Assembly: GCA_016220085.1 (NCBI GenBank)
Contig: JACRIN010000086.1
Coordinates: 1 to 60,629 of the forward strand
Direction of reading: 5' to 3'
Length of the DNA: 60,629 nucleotides
From: Planctomycetota bacterium
Lineage (GTDB): Bacteria > Planctomycetota > UBA1135 > GCA-002686595
Below are positions 42,211 to 51,674 of this stretch, piece by piece. The notes beneath the pieces are model-generated. The model worked only from the letters and a program-made list of their open reading frames with translations. It searched no databases and had not been told where the DNA came from. Made by a program: the position numbers and the translations under genes. Positions within the stretch are counted from its first letter, which is position 1. Each line of letters opens with the position of its first letter.

Positions 42211-44602
42211 CGCTTCCGCCGTTGCGCAGGAGCGCTCGGTACCACACGCGCTTCCCGGCGAACGCGGCCGACGTCGGCAGCGTCAGCGCGACCCGCGCGA
42301 GCCCGCTCGCGGGCAGCGTGCCCGCGCTGCCGCCGACGAGGAACGGGTGGGCGAGTCCGACGCCTCCGGACGGCGAGAACGGGTCGAAGACGGTCGATTG
42401 GAGCTGGTACGTCGCTCCCGCGGGGCCGCGCACGAACGCGCTCGCGGTGCCGCCGAGCGCGGGCTTGCCGTAGAGCGCGAGCCGCGCGCTCGGGCCGTAG
42501 ATCTCGATGCGCACGTCGTCGATCGCCGCTTCGACGACCGAGTTGTTCGGATTGTCGTTCGCGACGAACTTCAGGCGCATCTTCGCGGTCTGCGGCAGGA
42601 CGCTTGCGATCGCGAAGTCCGGCGACGTCCACGCGTTCGCGTTGCCGACGACGGTTTCGAGCGGCACCCAGCTCGTTCCTCCGTCGTTCGAGAGCGAGAT
42701 CGCGAACACGTCGTCGACCACGCTGAGGTCGGCGAACCAGCGCGCGAACGAGAGCGTCGCCGGCCCGCAGTGCTCGAGGTCGAAGATCGGCGAGAGCAAC
42801 GTCGTCGCTCCGCCGTCGACGTCGTCCGTGCCCGCCGAGCCGCCGCCGTTGCCGGTCATGTAGCAGTTCACGCCGGGCGCGGGCGTGTTGTCGACCGACG
42901 GATTCGCGGGCGCGCCCGACGAGTTGGTCCCGATCGGCGAGCCGCGCGTCCAGAACCCGGAGGTCGCGGTGTCGCCCGCGACGCCCTTGGTCCAGCCGAG
43001 GTCGAGCTCGGCGTCGTCGAGCACGAGCGTCAGCGGCTGGCCGAGCTGGATCGTGCCGCCGGTCGCTTGCGTCCAACCCTCGTAGGCGAGCGCGAGCGTG
43101 TAGTCGAGCGCGACGCCGCCGGGCGCGTTCGGTGCGATGTCGATCGTCACCGGAGCGCTGGTCGCCTGACTGAACGCCGCGACCGTGCCGAAGTTCGCCG
43201 TGCCGTTGGTGATCGTCGCGTAGGGGCTCGAGGAGGTGACCGAGAAGCTCACCGCGGTCGCGCTCGCCGTGCGCCCGCTGTTGCGGACGGTCGCGGTGAC
43301 TTGCACGGACTCACCGGGCTCGTAGAAGCCGTCGCCGTCGCCGATTTCGACCACCGAGGTCGAGAGCACGCGCATCCACGCGCCCGCGGCGAGCGCGGTG
43401 CGCTGTTGCGCGAGCAGCATCTCCTCGGCGAGCGGGATGATCCGGTTGGTCGGCGGCCAGAAACCGTCGGAAGCCGAGCCGACCTCGGGCGTCCAGCACA
43501 GCGTGCCCTTCGCGTCGTGGTCGTAGTCGCAAGTGACGCCGTTGGCGGCGTAGAGGATCGCGGGCGGCGATCCGATCTCGTAGTGGTTGACGGCGGTCGC
43601 GAGCGTCGAGACCTCGAGGTACTGCGCGTCGTTCGCCGGATACACGAGCGCGTAGCCGTACGGATAGAGCCACAGGTTCGAGTACGTGTGCAGCGAAAGC
43701 GCCGTCTTGAATTGTCGCGCGGCGATGAAGCTCTGCATCGCCTGCACCTCGGGCTCGCTCGCCGCGGAAGGCCCGCGATAGGTCTCGTCGAACGTCGACG
43801 GGCTCGAGCCGACGTTGTCGTAACCCCAGTGGTTGTTGTAGTTGCGATTGAGGTCGACGCCGAAGACGCCGCCGCCGTTGTTGCGGCGGTTCTTGCGCCA
43901 CATCCCGCCGCCGCCGGGGTTGGTCGACTGGTTGTAGACGTAGCCGTCGGCGTTGACGACCGGCACGAAGTAGAACTCGCGTTCGTCAACGAGGTACTTC
44001 GCGAGCGGATCCGTCGCGTAGCTCTCGAGCATCCACAGCATGAACCACAGCGACGCTTGCATGCCTTCGGGCTCGCGCGCGTGGTGCAGCGAATCGATGC
44101 GGACCTCGGGCTCGTTCTCGTCGATCGCCGCGTTGTCGGAGACCTTGAGCATCCAGATCGAGCGGCCTTCGATCGTCGCGCCGAGGTTCGCTTTCGTCGT
44201 CGTCGACGTCGGGTACGCGGCGTGGATCTGGTCGAGCACCGACTGCACCTGCGCGTAGGTGTAGTATCCGCCCATCGAGCCCTGTGCGAACGGCGGCGTC
44301 AGCCACGCGCCGTGGTTGCCGACCGCTTTGGGCGAGGCGTCGAGGCGCGACGCGTAGAAGCTCTCGAGATCGTCGATCGTGATGCGGTAGAGGATCGCGG
44401 CGTTGCGCAGCTTTGCGAGCTCGGCGTCGCTCGCCGCGAACTCGACCTCGCCGCTCGCGGGGTCGCGCGCGACGTGATCGAAGCCGAGCGAAGCGAAGCG
44501 CTCGCTCCGCGCCGCGCCGTCGGCGACTCGCACGAGATGATATCGAGGACTCGCGTCCTGGGCGGTGAGCGTGGCGAGGCTGAGCAACAGCGCGAGCGAC
44601 AT
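42173..44602 (-). CDS. Secreted M14 zinc carboxypeptidase with C-terminal accessory modules
   Basis: An 809-residue exported peptidase with a signal peptide (MSLALLLSLATLTAQ) and propeptide-like region to about residue 105. The M14 domain runs at about 110-410. Zinc ligands are His174 and Glu177 (SLHHAREPEGM) and His305 (ALSLHTYSN). VDLNRNYNNHWG is the substrate-binding region, and Glu373 in CWTPEVG fits the catalytic Glu. Residues of about 420-520 are a CARDB/immunoglobulin-like module (GESVQVTATVRNSG). Residues of about 525-690 resemble a jelly-roll (DDVFAISLSNDGGTSWVPLE). The last 100 residues are a small strand-rich domain ending in NWSSLELP, like C-terminal modules of other secreted planctomycete proteins. 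It should degrade proteins outside the cell. Confidence 0.92.
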   Translation of the reverse strand: MSLALLLSLATLTAQDASPRYHLVRVADGAARSERFASLGFDHVARDPASGEVEFAASDAELAKLRNAAILYRITIDDLESFYASRLDASPKAVGNHGAWLTPPFAQGSMGGYYTYAQVQSVLDQIHAAYPTSTTTKANLGATIEGRSIWMLKVSDNAAIDENEPEVRIDSLHHAREPEGMQASLWFMLWMLESYATDPLAKYLVDEREFYFVPVVNADGYVYNQSTNPGGGGMWRKNRRNNGGGVFGVDLNRNYNNHWGYDNVGSSPSTFDETYRGPSAASEPEVQAMQSFIAARQFKTALSLHTYSNLWLYPYGYALVYPANDAQYLEVSTLATAVNHYEIGSPPAILYAANGVTCDYDHDAKGTLCWTPEVGSASDGFWPPTNRIIPLAEEMLLAQQRTALAAGAWMRVLSTSVVEIGDGDGFYEPGESVQVTATVRNSGRTASATAVSFSVTSSSPYATITNGTANFGTVAAFSQATSAPVTIDIAPNAPGGVALDYTLALAYEGWTQATGGTIQLGQPLTLVLDDAELDLGWTKGVAGDTATSGFWTRGSPIGTNSSGAPANPSVDNTPAPGVNCYMTGNGGGSAGTDDVDGGATTLLSPIFDLEHCGPATLSFARWFADLSVVDDVFAISLSNDGGTSWVPLETVVGNANAWTSPDFAIASVLPQTAKMRLKFVANDNPNNSVVEAAIDDVRIEIYGPSARLALYGKPALGGTASAFVRGPAGATYQLQSTVFDPFSPSGGVGLAHPFLVGGSAGTLPASGLARVALTLPTSAAFAGKRVWYRALLRNGGSVKLTNWSSLELP

Positions 44603-44911
44603 GGGTGGATCCTCGGAGAGCGTGGGGCCGATGCGACGACCGGTGATGCTAACCGGAGGGAGCTCGGTCGGGCTTCGACGGGACTCGCGCGGCCCCGGTT
44701 CCTGGGTTCTTGGGTTCCGAGCTCCGTGGCGAGTCGCGCGGAAGTCTCGGTGCCGAGCACAGTGCCGGGCACAGCGCCGAACTCGGGGCTCGCGCGAACC
44801 GCCGTGGCGCGCGACCCGCGTGCTCGCGAGCGGAGTCGAACGCTCGGCGCGCGAGGCCTCGCCGGAGCGCGTACGAAACTCGGCCCGTGGTGCGGATTCG
44901 CGCGCGCGTGC
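44603..44911. other. Non-coding stretch between the M14 peptidase and a membrane protein
   Basis: 309 bp without a supportable gene. A 12-bp word is repeated in tandem at 44756-44779 (AGCACAGTGCCG then GGCACAGCGCCG), and the word TGGGTTC occurs twice near 44705. The plus-strand frames here are Arg-rich shadows. I see no clear promoter or terminator. Confidence 0.5.
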
Positions 44912-45799
44912 TCACCGCAGCGCGACGACCTGACGCAGCGCCAGTCCGAGCGGCGGCAGCAGCGCGGCGCACACGAACACGAAGCCGATCGTCCACCTCA
45001 GCGCGCGGCTCGGGCTCGCGAGCTCCAAGCGTCCGAGCGTCCAGCGCAGTCCGACTACCGCCCACAGCGCCGCGAGCGGCGTCAAAGCCGCCGACGCGAG
45101 TTCGCGCGCATCGCAGGCGGTCGCGAGCAACGCGAGCGCGGTCGCGACGAGCAGTTCGTCGGCCGGCGCGCGCGCGCGTTCGTCGTGAGCGCCGAGCAGC
45201 GCGATGCCGAGGCCGAACGCGCCGATCGCGGCGAGCCAGGCTTCGCCGCCGAGCTCTCCGGCGCGCGCGAAGAGCACCGCGCGGTCGAACGCGCGCTCGC
45301 CGGCGGGGTGCAGCGCGAAGACGAGCGCCGCCGCGGCCGCGAACGCGAGCCGTCGCGCCCAGCGTCGCTCGCGAGCTCCGCCCAACGCACCGGGTGCGAG
45401 CACCGCGAGCCCGAGCGGCCCGCGGGCGAGCGCGCACACGACGAGCCCGAGCGCGACGCCGCGGTCGAGCGCGCGATCGGTGCGGCGAGCGCGCAGCATC
45501 GCCGCGAGCCCGAGCGCGAGCACGACCGCGTCGAGCGCGGCGTCCGAACTGCCCGAACCTCCAGCGGCCGCGCGCGCGTGCAGTCCGCACGTGCCGGCGA
45601 GCAGCGCCGCGGCGCCGGCCCACGACGCGCCGATGAGCTCGCGCGCGACGAGCCACGTCGCCGGCGCAAGCGCGAAATCGGCGAGCGCGCGTTCGAGCGA
45701 CTCGAACGCCGGTCCGTCGCGCAGCGAACCGCGCAGCACCGCGCAGAACGCGGTGACCGCAGCGAGGACCAACAAAGCAGGCCAAGGAGTGGGGCGCAC
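44912..45799 (-). CDS. Polytopic membrane protein of unknown function
   Basis: About 295 residues with nine or ten hydrophobic segments (for example WPALLVLAAVTAFCAVL, WAGAAALLAGTCGLHA, DAVVLALGLAAML, WLAAIGAFGLGIALLG, LRWTIGFVFVCAALLPPL). The even spread of Ala/Leu helices with short charged loops resembles GT39/GT87-type glycosyltransferases or uncharacterised membrane proteins, but no catalytic Asp/Glu loop is clear. I chose the GTG at 45799 (RPTPWPALLVL), since the in-frame ATG at 45961 would add about 54 Arg/Ser-rich residues unlike a real N-terminus. The start is therefore uncertain. It is divergent from the DUF1080 gene. Confidence 0.62.
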   Translation of the reverse strand: MRPTPWPALLVLAAVTAFCAVLRGSLRDGPAFESLERALADFALAPATWLVARELIGASWAGAAALLAGTCGLHARAAAGGSGSSDAALDAVVLALGLAAMLRARRTDRALDRGVALGLVVCALARGPLGLAVLAPGALGGARERRWARRLAFAAAAALVFALHPAGERAFDRAVLFARAGELGGEAWLAAIGAFGLGIALLGAHDERARAPADELLVATALALLATACDARELASAALTPLAALWAVVGLRWTLGRLELASPSRALRWTIGFVFVCAALLPPLGLALRQVVALR

Positions 45800-46020
45800 G
45801 GATCGCGGAGGAGTTGGGGAGCGCGGGCGTCCGACGTCGAACCGTATCGACGATCCGGGGGAGAGCGTCGCCGCGAGGCGAGCCCGGACCGCGCCGGACG
45901 CGCGCGCTCGAACACCGACACGCTCGAGAGCGCTGGAACGGTTCAAGCTGCTCGCGCGCAACCGCGATTTCGTCGCGGTGACCGGCGTGTGCGCCGGAGA
46001 ACGCGCTCACTACGCCGGTT

Positions 46021-46029
46021 TGCTAGGGT
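46021..46029 (+). promoter_or_regulatory. Candidate extended -10 element of the DUF1080/propeller gene
   Basis: TGCTAGGGT is an extended -10 (TGn plus TANNNT) ending 8 nt before the ATG at 46038. This spacing would put the transcript start at or next to the start codon, giving a leaderless mRNA; no Shine-Dalgarno is present. Confidence 0.35.
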
Positions 46030-46037
46030 GGCGCGCG

Positions 46038-49000
46038 ATGCGCCGAATTGCCTTGAACCTCGCGTTCTGGATCACGCTCGCAGTGTCGGTTTTCGCGCAG
46101 GAGCCGCGCGCGATCTTCGACGGCAAGTCGCTCGACGGCTGGGACGGCGATCCGCGGTTCTGGAGCGTCGAGGATGGCGCGCTGGTCGGACGCTCGACCG
46201 CGCAGAATCCGCTCGATCGCACGACGTGGCTGCTGTGGCGAGGCGGCGAGGTCGCCGACTTCGAGATCGAGTTCGACTACAAGCTCGTCGGCGGCAATTC
46301 GGGCCTGCAGTTCCGCAGCAGCGACCAGGGCGAGCACCAAGTCGCCGGCTATCAGGCGGACCTCGAGGACGGTCCGAACTGGATCGGCTGCGTGTACGAG
46401 CAAGAAGGCCGCGGCGTGATGGCGCGGCGCGGCGAGGTGCTGCGCTACGACGCCGACGGCTCGCGCACCGTGCTCGAGCTCGTCGACGGCGCCCGGTTGC
46501 TCGATCACGTCCGCGTCCACGACTGGAACACGTATCGCGTCGTCGCGCGCGGCACGACGATCGCGCTCGCGATCAACGGCGTCCCGATGACGACGCTGAC
46601 CGACCTCGACGCGTCGAAGGCGGCGACGCGCGGCATCCTCGCGTTCCAATTGCACCAGGGCGCGCCGATGGAGATCCGGTTGCGCAACGTGCGCTTGCGC
46701 GACCTCGGTGCGAAGACGGCGCGCCTCGACGACGTCGAGCCGGGCACGCCGCGCTGGATCTGGTCGAACCCCGACGCGCTCGGCCAAGCGAGCGAGGGCG
46801 AGACCGCGCGCTTCCGCGGCACGCTCGCGCTCGCGCGGCCGCCGAAGAGCGCGCGTCTCGTCGCCGCCGCCGACAACGCGTGCGTCGTCACGGTCAACGG
46901 CACCGAGGCGCTGGAGAACGACGACTGGGGCACGCCGGGCTACGTCGACGTCGCGCACCTCCTGCGCGAGGGCGACAACGTGCTCGGCGTCGACGCGGAG
47001 AACGAGGGAGGGCCGGCGGGCGTGATGCTCTCGCTCGACCTCGAGTTCGACGACGGCGCGACGCAGCGCTTCGTCAGCAACGCAAACTGGCTCACCGGCG
47101 AGCGCGCCGACGGCTGGAACACCGCGAGTTTCGACGCGAGCGGCTGGCGGCCGGCGAGCGAGCTCGCGCCGCTCGGCGGCGGCCCGTGGGGCAGCCACGA
47201 AGCGAAACCGTACGACGCGGGGCGCGCGACGCCCGCGGAGGAGCTCTCGCTGCCCGCCGGCTACCGCGCCGAGCTGCTCTACACCGTTCCGCGTCGCAAG
47301 CAGGGCTCGTGGGTCGCGATGTGCTTCGACGATCGCGGTCGGATCCTCGCGAGCGATCAGTACGGGCCGCTCTATCGCGTGACGCTCGCGAACGGTGCGG
47401 TGAGCGACGTCGAGGAACTCCCGCTCGCGCTCGGCAGCGCGCAGGGTCTCTGCTACGCGTTCGGCGCGCTCTACGTCGTCGTGTCCGAGCAAGACGGCGA
47501 CGCGAAGCCCGGGCTCTGGCGCGCGAAAGCGATCGATGGCGAGCGTTTCGCGGAGCCTGAGCTGCTCGCGGGGTTCGACGGTTCGGGCGAGCACGGTCCG
47601 CACGCGGTGGTGCCGGATCCGAATGGCAAGCGCCTCTGGGTCGTCGGCGGCAACCACACCGAGCTTCCCGACGTCGTGCGTTCGCGCGTGCCGCGCGGGT
47701 GGGGCGAGGATCGCTTGCTGCCGCAGCACGCCGATCCGAACGGTCACGCGGTCGGCATCACGGCGCCCGGTGGTTGGATCTGCAGCCTGGATCCCGACGG
47801 CGCGGATTGGGAGCTCTTCGCCTGCGGCTTCCGCAACCAGTACGACATCGCGTTCAACGACGAGCGCGAGATGTTCACCTTCGACTCCGACATGGAGTGG
47901 GACATCGGACTGCCGTGGTATCGGCCGACGATGATCCAACACGTCGTCAGCGGCGGCGACTACGGCTGGCGCACCGGCTCGTGGCGTTGGCCGCCGTACT
48001 ATCCCGATTGCCTGCCCGGCGTCGTCGACGTCGGCATCGCGTCGCCGACCGGCGTGTGCGCGGATCGCGGCGGACGCTTCGCGCCCGAGCTCGCGACCGA
48101 GTGCGGCGGCGTGATCCTCGCCGCGGATTGGGCGTACGGGACGATCTACTCGGTCAGTCTGCGTCCGAACGGCGCGAGCTACAGCGCGAAGTTCGAGCCC
48201 TTCATCAAGGGCAAGCCGCTCGCGTTGACCGACCTCGAGTTCGGGCCCGACGGCTCGCTCTACTTCCTGGTCGGCGGACGGCGCACGCAGTCGGCGCTCT
48301 ACCGCGTCACGCGCACGGCGACCCCCCCCGGCGCGAAAGCGCCCGCGCCCATCGCGAAAGCGCCCGCAGCCGGCGCGAACGAGCGCGCAGCCTCGCGCTA
48401 CTACTGGAGTCCGTTCCACACGAGCGAGCTGAGCCCGAAGCTCGTCGAGCAAGCTCTCGCCGACCTCGATCAGCCCGATCGCTTCGTGCGCTACGCGGCG
48501 CGCGTGGCGTTGGAGCAAACCGACGTCAGCCTCTGGCTCCCACGCGCCCTCTCCGAGCGGCGTCCGCAGGCGACGATCGAGATCCTCGTCGCGCTCGCGC
48601 ATCGCGGTCGAGCCGACCTCTCGTCGCGCGCGCTCGCGAAGTGGGAGACGCTCGAGGTCCAACATTTCGCCGCCGAGCGACTGCTCGACGCGTTGCGCGC
48701 GCTGCAGCTCGTCTGCATCCGTCTCGGCGCGCCCGACGAGGCGACGACGCGGCGGCTCTCTCGCCGGCTGCTGAAGCTCTATCCGTACGCGAGCGAGGAC
48801 GTCGATCGCGAGCTGCTCGACTTGCTGGTCTATCTCGGCGAGGCGCGCGCGATCGAACCCGCGCTCTCGCGCGTCGAAGCCGCGACCAAGCAAGAAGACC
48901 GCATCGCCGGGCTCTGGTCGCTGCGCAACCTGAAGAGCGGTTGGACGCTCGAGCAGCGCGCGCGCTTCTTTGCGGCGTTGAACGAGCTCACGACCAAGAC

Positions 49001-49652
49001 CAGCGGCGGCAACAGCTACGCGAAGTACCTCGAGAACCTGCGCGCGGACGCGATCGACACGCTCGCCGAGACCGAGCGCGCCGCGCTGGGGCCGCGCGTC
49101 GATCCGACCGTGCCCGAAGCGGCCGCGGCGGTCGCCGCGCGCCCGTTCGTCAAGGCGTGGAAGCTCGACGAGCTCTTGCGTCGCGCGCCGAGTTCGCACG
49201 CGGGTCGCAACTTCGACCGCGGCGCGGAGACGTTCCGCGCGGCGCAATGCGTGCAGTGCCACCGGTTCGACGGCTCGGGCGGCGGCTCCGGTCCGGACCT
49301 GACCGGCCTCGGCAGTCGCTTCGGCGACGCCGACATCGCCGAGGCGATCGTCGAGCCCTCGCGGACGATCTCCGACCTCTATCGCGACTTCGAGGTGATC
49401 ACGCACGACGACGAGCTCTTCCTCGGCCGGCTCGAGGACCTGCCCGACGGCCGCGTGCGGGTCTGGCTCGCCGACGGCAAGCCGCCGGTGACGTTCGCGG
49501 CCTCCGAGATCGCCGAGCGTCGCCCGAGCGCGCTCTCGCGGATGCCGAGCGCGTTGCTCGACACGTTCGCCGACGACGAAGTACTCGACCTGCTCGCGTA
49601 CCTGCGCGCGGGCGGCAAGTCCGACGACCCGGCGTTCGCGCGCAAGCCCTGA
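46038..49652 (+). CDS. Exported DUF1080 / beta-propeller / HEAT-like / cytochrome c protein
   Basis: A 1204-residue secreted protein with an architecture characteristic of Planctomycetota. A signal peptide (residues 1-20) leads to a DUF1080 (3-keto-disaccharide hydrolase) domain at about 24-225 (AIFDGKSLDGWDGD, NSGLQFRSSDQGEHQVAGYQ). A galactose-binding-like sandwich lies at about 235-395. A soluble-dehydrogenase-like beta-propeller at about 405-765 includes CGFRNQYDIAFNDEREMFTFD and GGDYGWRTGSWRWPP. Helical HEAT-like repeats are at about 790-1010, and a C-terminal one-heme cytochrome c has CVQCH (Cys1071-His1075). Such proteins are thought to act in periplasmic carbohydrate oxidation or breakdown; the heme would accept electrons. 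The linker at about 760-780 is an Ala/Pro repeat (GAKAPAPIAKAPAAG). Confidence 0.93.
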   Translation: MRRIALNLAFWITLAVSVFAQEPRAIFDGKSLDGWDGDPRFWSVEDGALVGRSTAQNPLDRTTWLLWRGGEVADFEIEFDYKLVGGNSGLQFRSSDQGEHQVAGYQADLEDGPNWIGCVYEQEGRGVMARRGEVLRYDADGSRTVLELVDGARLLDHVRVHDWNTYRVVARGTTIALAINGVPMTTLTDLDASKAATRGILAFQLHQGAPMEIRLRNVRLRDLGAKTARLDDVEPGTPRWIWSNPDALGQASEGETARFRGTLALARPPKSARLVAAADNACVVTVNGTEALENDDWGTPGYVDVAHLLREGDNVLGVDAENEGGPAGVMLSLDLEFDDGATQRFVSNANWLTGERADGWNTASFDASGWRPASELAPLGGGPWGSHEAKPYDAGRATPAEELSLPAGYRAELLYTVPRRKQGSWVAMCFDDRGRILASDQYGPLYRVTLANGAVSDVEELPLALGSAQGLCYAFGALYVVVSEQDGDAKPGLWRAKAIDGERFAEPELLAGFDGSGEHGPHAVVPDPNGKRLWVVGGNHTELPDVVRSRVPRGWGEDRLLPQHADPNGHAVGITAPGGWICSLDPDGADWELFACGFRNQYDIAFNDEREMFTFDSDMEWDIGLPWYRPTMIQHVVSGGDYGWRTGSWRWPPYYPDCLPGVVDVGIASPTGVCADRGGRFAPELATECGGVILAADWAYGTIYSVSLRPNGASYSAKFEPFIKGKPLALTDLEFGPDGSLYFLVGGRRTQSALYRVTRTATPPGAKAPAPIAKAPAAGANERAASRYYWSPFHTSELSPKLVEQALADLDQPDRFVRYAARVALEQTDVSLWLPRALSERRPQATIEILVALAHRGRADLSSRALAKWETLEVQHFAAERLLDALRALQLVCIRLGAPDEATTRRLSRRLLKLYPYASEDVDRELLDLLVYLGEARAIEPALSRVEAATKQEDRIAGLWSLRNLKSGWTLEQRARFFAALNELTTKTSGGNSYAKYLENLRADAIDTLAETERAALGPRVDPTVPEAAAAVAARPFVKAWKLDELLRRAPSSHAGRNFDRGAETFRAAQCVQCHRFDGSGGGSGPDLTGLGSRFGDADIAEAIVEPSRTISDLYRDFEVITHDDELFLGRLEDLPDGRVRVWLADGKPPVTFAASEIAERRPSALSRMPSALLDTFADDEVLDLLAYLRAGGKSDDPAFARKP

Positions 49653-49865
49653 CTCAGTGTTCTCCGCGGCGCGGATTCGCGTCCAACGGACGGACTAGGG
49701 CTCGCTGCTCCGGAGCACCGGGCGCGAATTCCCGAGTCGAACTGACCGGTTCCGAGCCGCGACGGCGCAAGGGAGGGTGACGTCGCGCTGCTCGGGCTCG
49801 CAGGGAGCTCCGGTGGTGCGCGACTTGCCCGCTGCGGCGGTACGTTTCAACCAAAGGTCCACGCC

Positions 49866-51332
49866 ATGCGCAATTTCTTCCTCCTCGCTCCTTTCACGGC
49901 GCTGCTCGTCATCGCCTCGTCCGCGCTCGCGCAGCAGCCGAGCTACTCCGCGGAATTCCTCGGGCCAGGCTCGGGCGTCAGCCAGATGAACGCGAGCGGC
50001 GTGATCATCGGTTCCGACACGACCACGTTCGGCGGCATGCGCGGCTGGGTCGCGAAGTCGGGCTCGGCGCCGTCGGCGTTGCCTCTGCCGGCCGGGCGCC
50101 TCACCAGCTGGGCCAACGACATCAGCGATCTCGGGGTGATCGTCGGATCCGTGAGCTCGAGCTCGTTTTCGCCCGAGTTCGGCGGCGTCGCCTGCGCGTG
50201 GTATCCGAAGCTCGGCGGCGGCTACGACATCGTCGAGTTCGGCGTCCTGCCCGGTGACAACCGCAGCGACGCGCTCGGCGTCAACGATGTCGGCGACATC
50301 GTCGGGCATTCGGCCGACAGCATGTTCCGCGAGCCCGTGCTCTTCACGGGGCCGACCGGTCTCCAGAGTCTCGCCGCGACCGGCGTGTTCGATCCCCAGA
50401 AGATCAACGACCAGCGCGTGCTGATCGACGTCACCGGGAAGCGGCTCGACCTCGACACGATGGTCGTCGAGAACCTGGGCCATCCGGTGGGCGGCTTCAG
50501 CGCCGTCAACTGCTACGACATCAACGAGCTCGGCCAAGTCGCGGCCTCCGCGATCTCGACGTCCGGCAGCAACTGCAACCGCTACGTCGCGCGTTACTCG
50601 AACGGCGTCGGTTGGGAGGTCTTCGGTGCCTGCGGGCAGAACAACGGCGCGTCCGAGGTCAACGAGCTCGGCGACATGCTGACGTTCATGACGTTGACGC
50701 ACTACGCCCGCTTCGAAGGCGAGGGCACGTTCGCGCTCGACAGCTTGATCACGTCGCCGGCCGGACAGTGGCTGGTGCTGACCTGGACCGGGGGCACCGC
50801 GCTCAACGACTCTCGTGCGATCGCGGTCGGCGCGCAGAACTTGGTCACCGGTCAGGTCGGAGTCGTGCTCCTGACCCGCGATGCGCCGGTCGGCACGCAA
50901 CTCTGCTCCGGCGATGGTTCGGTCGCCGCCTGTCCGTGCGGCAATTCGAGCGTCGCCGGCGAAGGCTGCAAGAACTCGAGCGGCCTCGGTGCGAAGCTCG
51001 CGGCGAGCGGTTCAGCGAACGTCGCGGCCGACGATCTCGTGCTGCACGTCACGCAAGCCGCGGCAGGCAAGCCCGCGCTCTTCTTCCAGGGCGTGAACGC
51101 GGTCGCCGTGCCGTTCCAGGACGGCATCCTTTGCGCCGGCGGCTCGATCAAGCGCTTGCAAGCGGTGACGCTCGATGCGACCGGTGCCGCGCAATCGACC
51201 GCGTCGATCGCGACGCAGGGCGCCGTCGCGCCGGGCGTGACGCGCGTCTATCAAGCGTGGTTCCGCGATCCGCAAGGGCCGTGCGGCACGTCGAGCAACC
51301 TGAGCTCGGCGGTGCAGATCACCTGGCAGTGA
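49866..51332 (+). CDS. Secreted HAF-repeat protein with a planctomycete-type C-terminal module
   Basis: A 488-residue exported protein. The signal peptide MRNFFLLAPFTALLVIASSALAQ is followed by about five HAF-type repeats with the N-x-x-G-x-[IV]-G core (MNASGVIIGS, ISDLGVIVGS, VNDVGDIVGHS, INELGQVAAS, VNELGDMLTF). These probably form a propeller-like or solenoid fold. From about residue 355 a cysteine-containing module begins (CSGDGSVAACPCGNSSVAGE, with GCKNSSG next) and ends with strand-rich AVQITWQ. I believe this C-terminal type is common in secreted planctomycete proteins and may be a sorting or surface signal. AAAGG lies 8 nt before the ATG. Function unknown. Confidence 0.88.
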   Translation: MRNFFLLAPFTALLVIASSALAQQPSYSAEFLGPGSGVSQMNASGVIIGSDTTTFGGMRGWVAKSGSAPSALPLPAGRLTSWANDISDLGVIVGSVSSSSFSPEFGGVACAWYPKLGGGYDIVEFGVLPGDNRSDALGVNDVGDIVGHSADSMFREPVLFTGPTGLQSLAATGVFDPQKINDQRVLIDVTGKRLDLDTMVVENLGHPVGGFSAVNCYDINELGQVAASAISTSGSNCNRYVARYSNGVGWEVFGACGQNNGASEVNELGDMLTFMTLTHYARFEGEGTFALDSLITSPAGQWLVLTWTGGTALNDSRAIAVGAQNLVTGQVGVVLLTRDAPVGTQLCSGDGSVAACPCGNSSVAGEGCKNSSGLGAKLAASGSANVAADDLVLHVTQAAAGKPALFFQGVNAVAVPFQDGILCAGGSIKRLQAVTLDATGAAQSTASIATQGAVAPGVTRVYQAWFRDPQGPCGTSSNLSSAVQITWQ

Positions 51333-51674
51333 CGCGTCCAGTGAGCGCGCGTCGCGTCGAGCGGATCGACGGCGCGCGAGCCTGCGAACGTCGCGATCGG
51401 CTGCGAGTCGGTGTCGCGAGCGACACCGACTCGCGCCATGTTCGGCGCGCTCCAGTCGACGACACCGGCCAACCGGCGATGGCGGAGTGAATCGCCGAGT
51501 CGACGCCGGGAGCGGCAGAGGGTCTCCCGAGCGCCATGCGCAACGGCTCGGTCGACTTCGCCGGAACGCGCCGGTCGGCGTAGGGCGGACTGCGCAGTGC
51601 GGCTAGGTGACGCGAGTGCTTCGAATTCCGAAGCTCATGGACCCGAAACGCCCCCGCGAGCCCCCGGAGATTCC
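51333..51674. other. Non-coding stretch before the octaheme cytochrome gene
   Basis: 342 bp without a supported gene. It contains the 15-bp-arm palindrome listed next, and a smaller hairpin-like GCTTCG-AATTC-CGAAGC about 55 bp before the cytochrome start. No strong promoter is recognised. Confidence 0.5.
51403..51434. terminator. Perfect 15-bp palindrome, possible terminator or regulator site
   Basis: 51403-51417 is exactly complementary to 51420-51434, with 2 nt between. It lies 71 bp after the HAF protein stop. No T-tract follows, so termination would not be of the classical kind; a protein-binding dyad before the cytochrome gene is equally possible. Confidence 0.4.

Noticed and set aside
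44710..45636. A 308-codon plus-strand frame near 45 kb
   Set aside because: Almost half Arg and Ala with no hydrophobic core; the minus-strand frame in the same place shows regular transmembrane helices and is preferred.
42101..47560. An 1819-codon open frame on the plus strand, crossing several genes
   Set aside because: It overlaps the M14 peptidase and membrane protein genes antisense and the DUF1080 gene off-frame. Its composition is Arg/Glu-rich and no family is visible.
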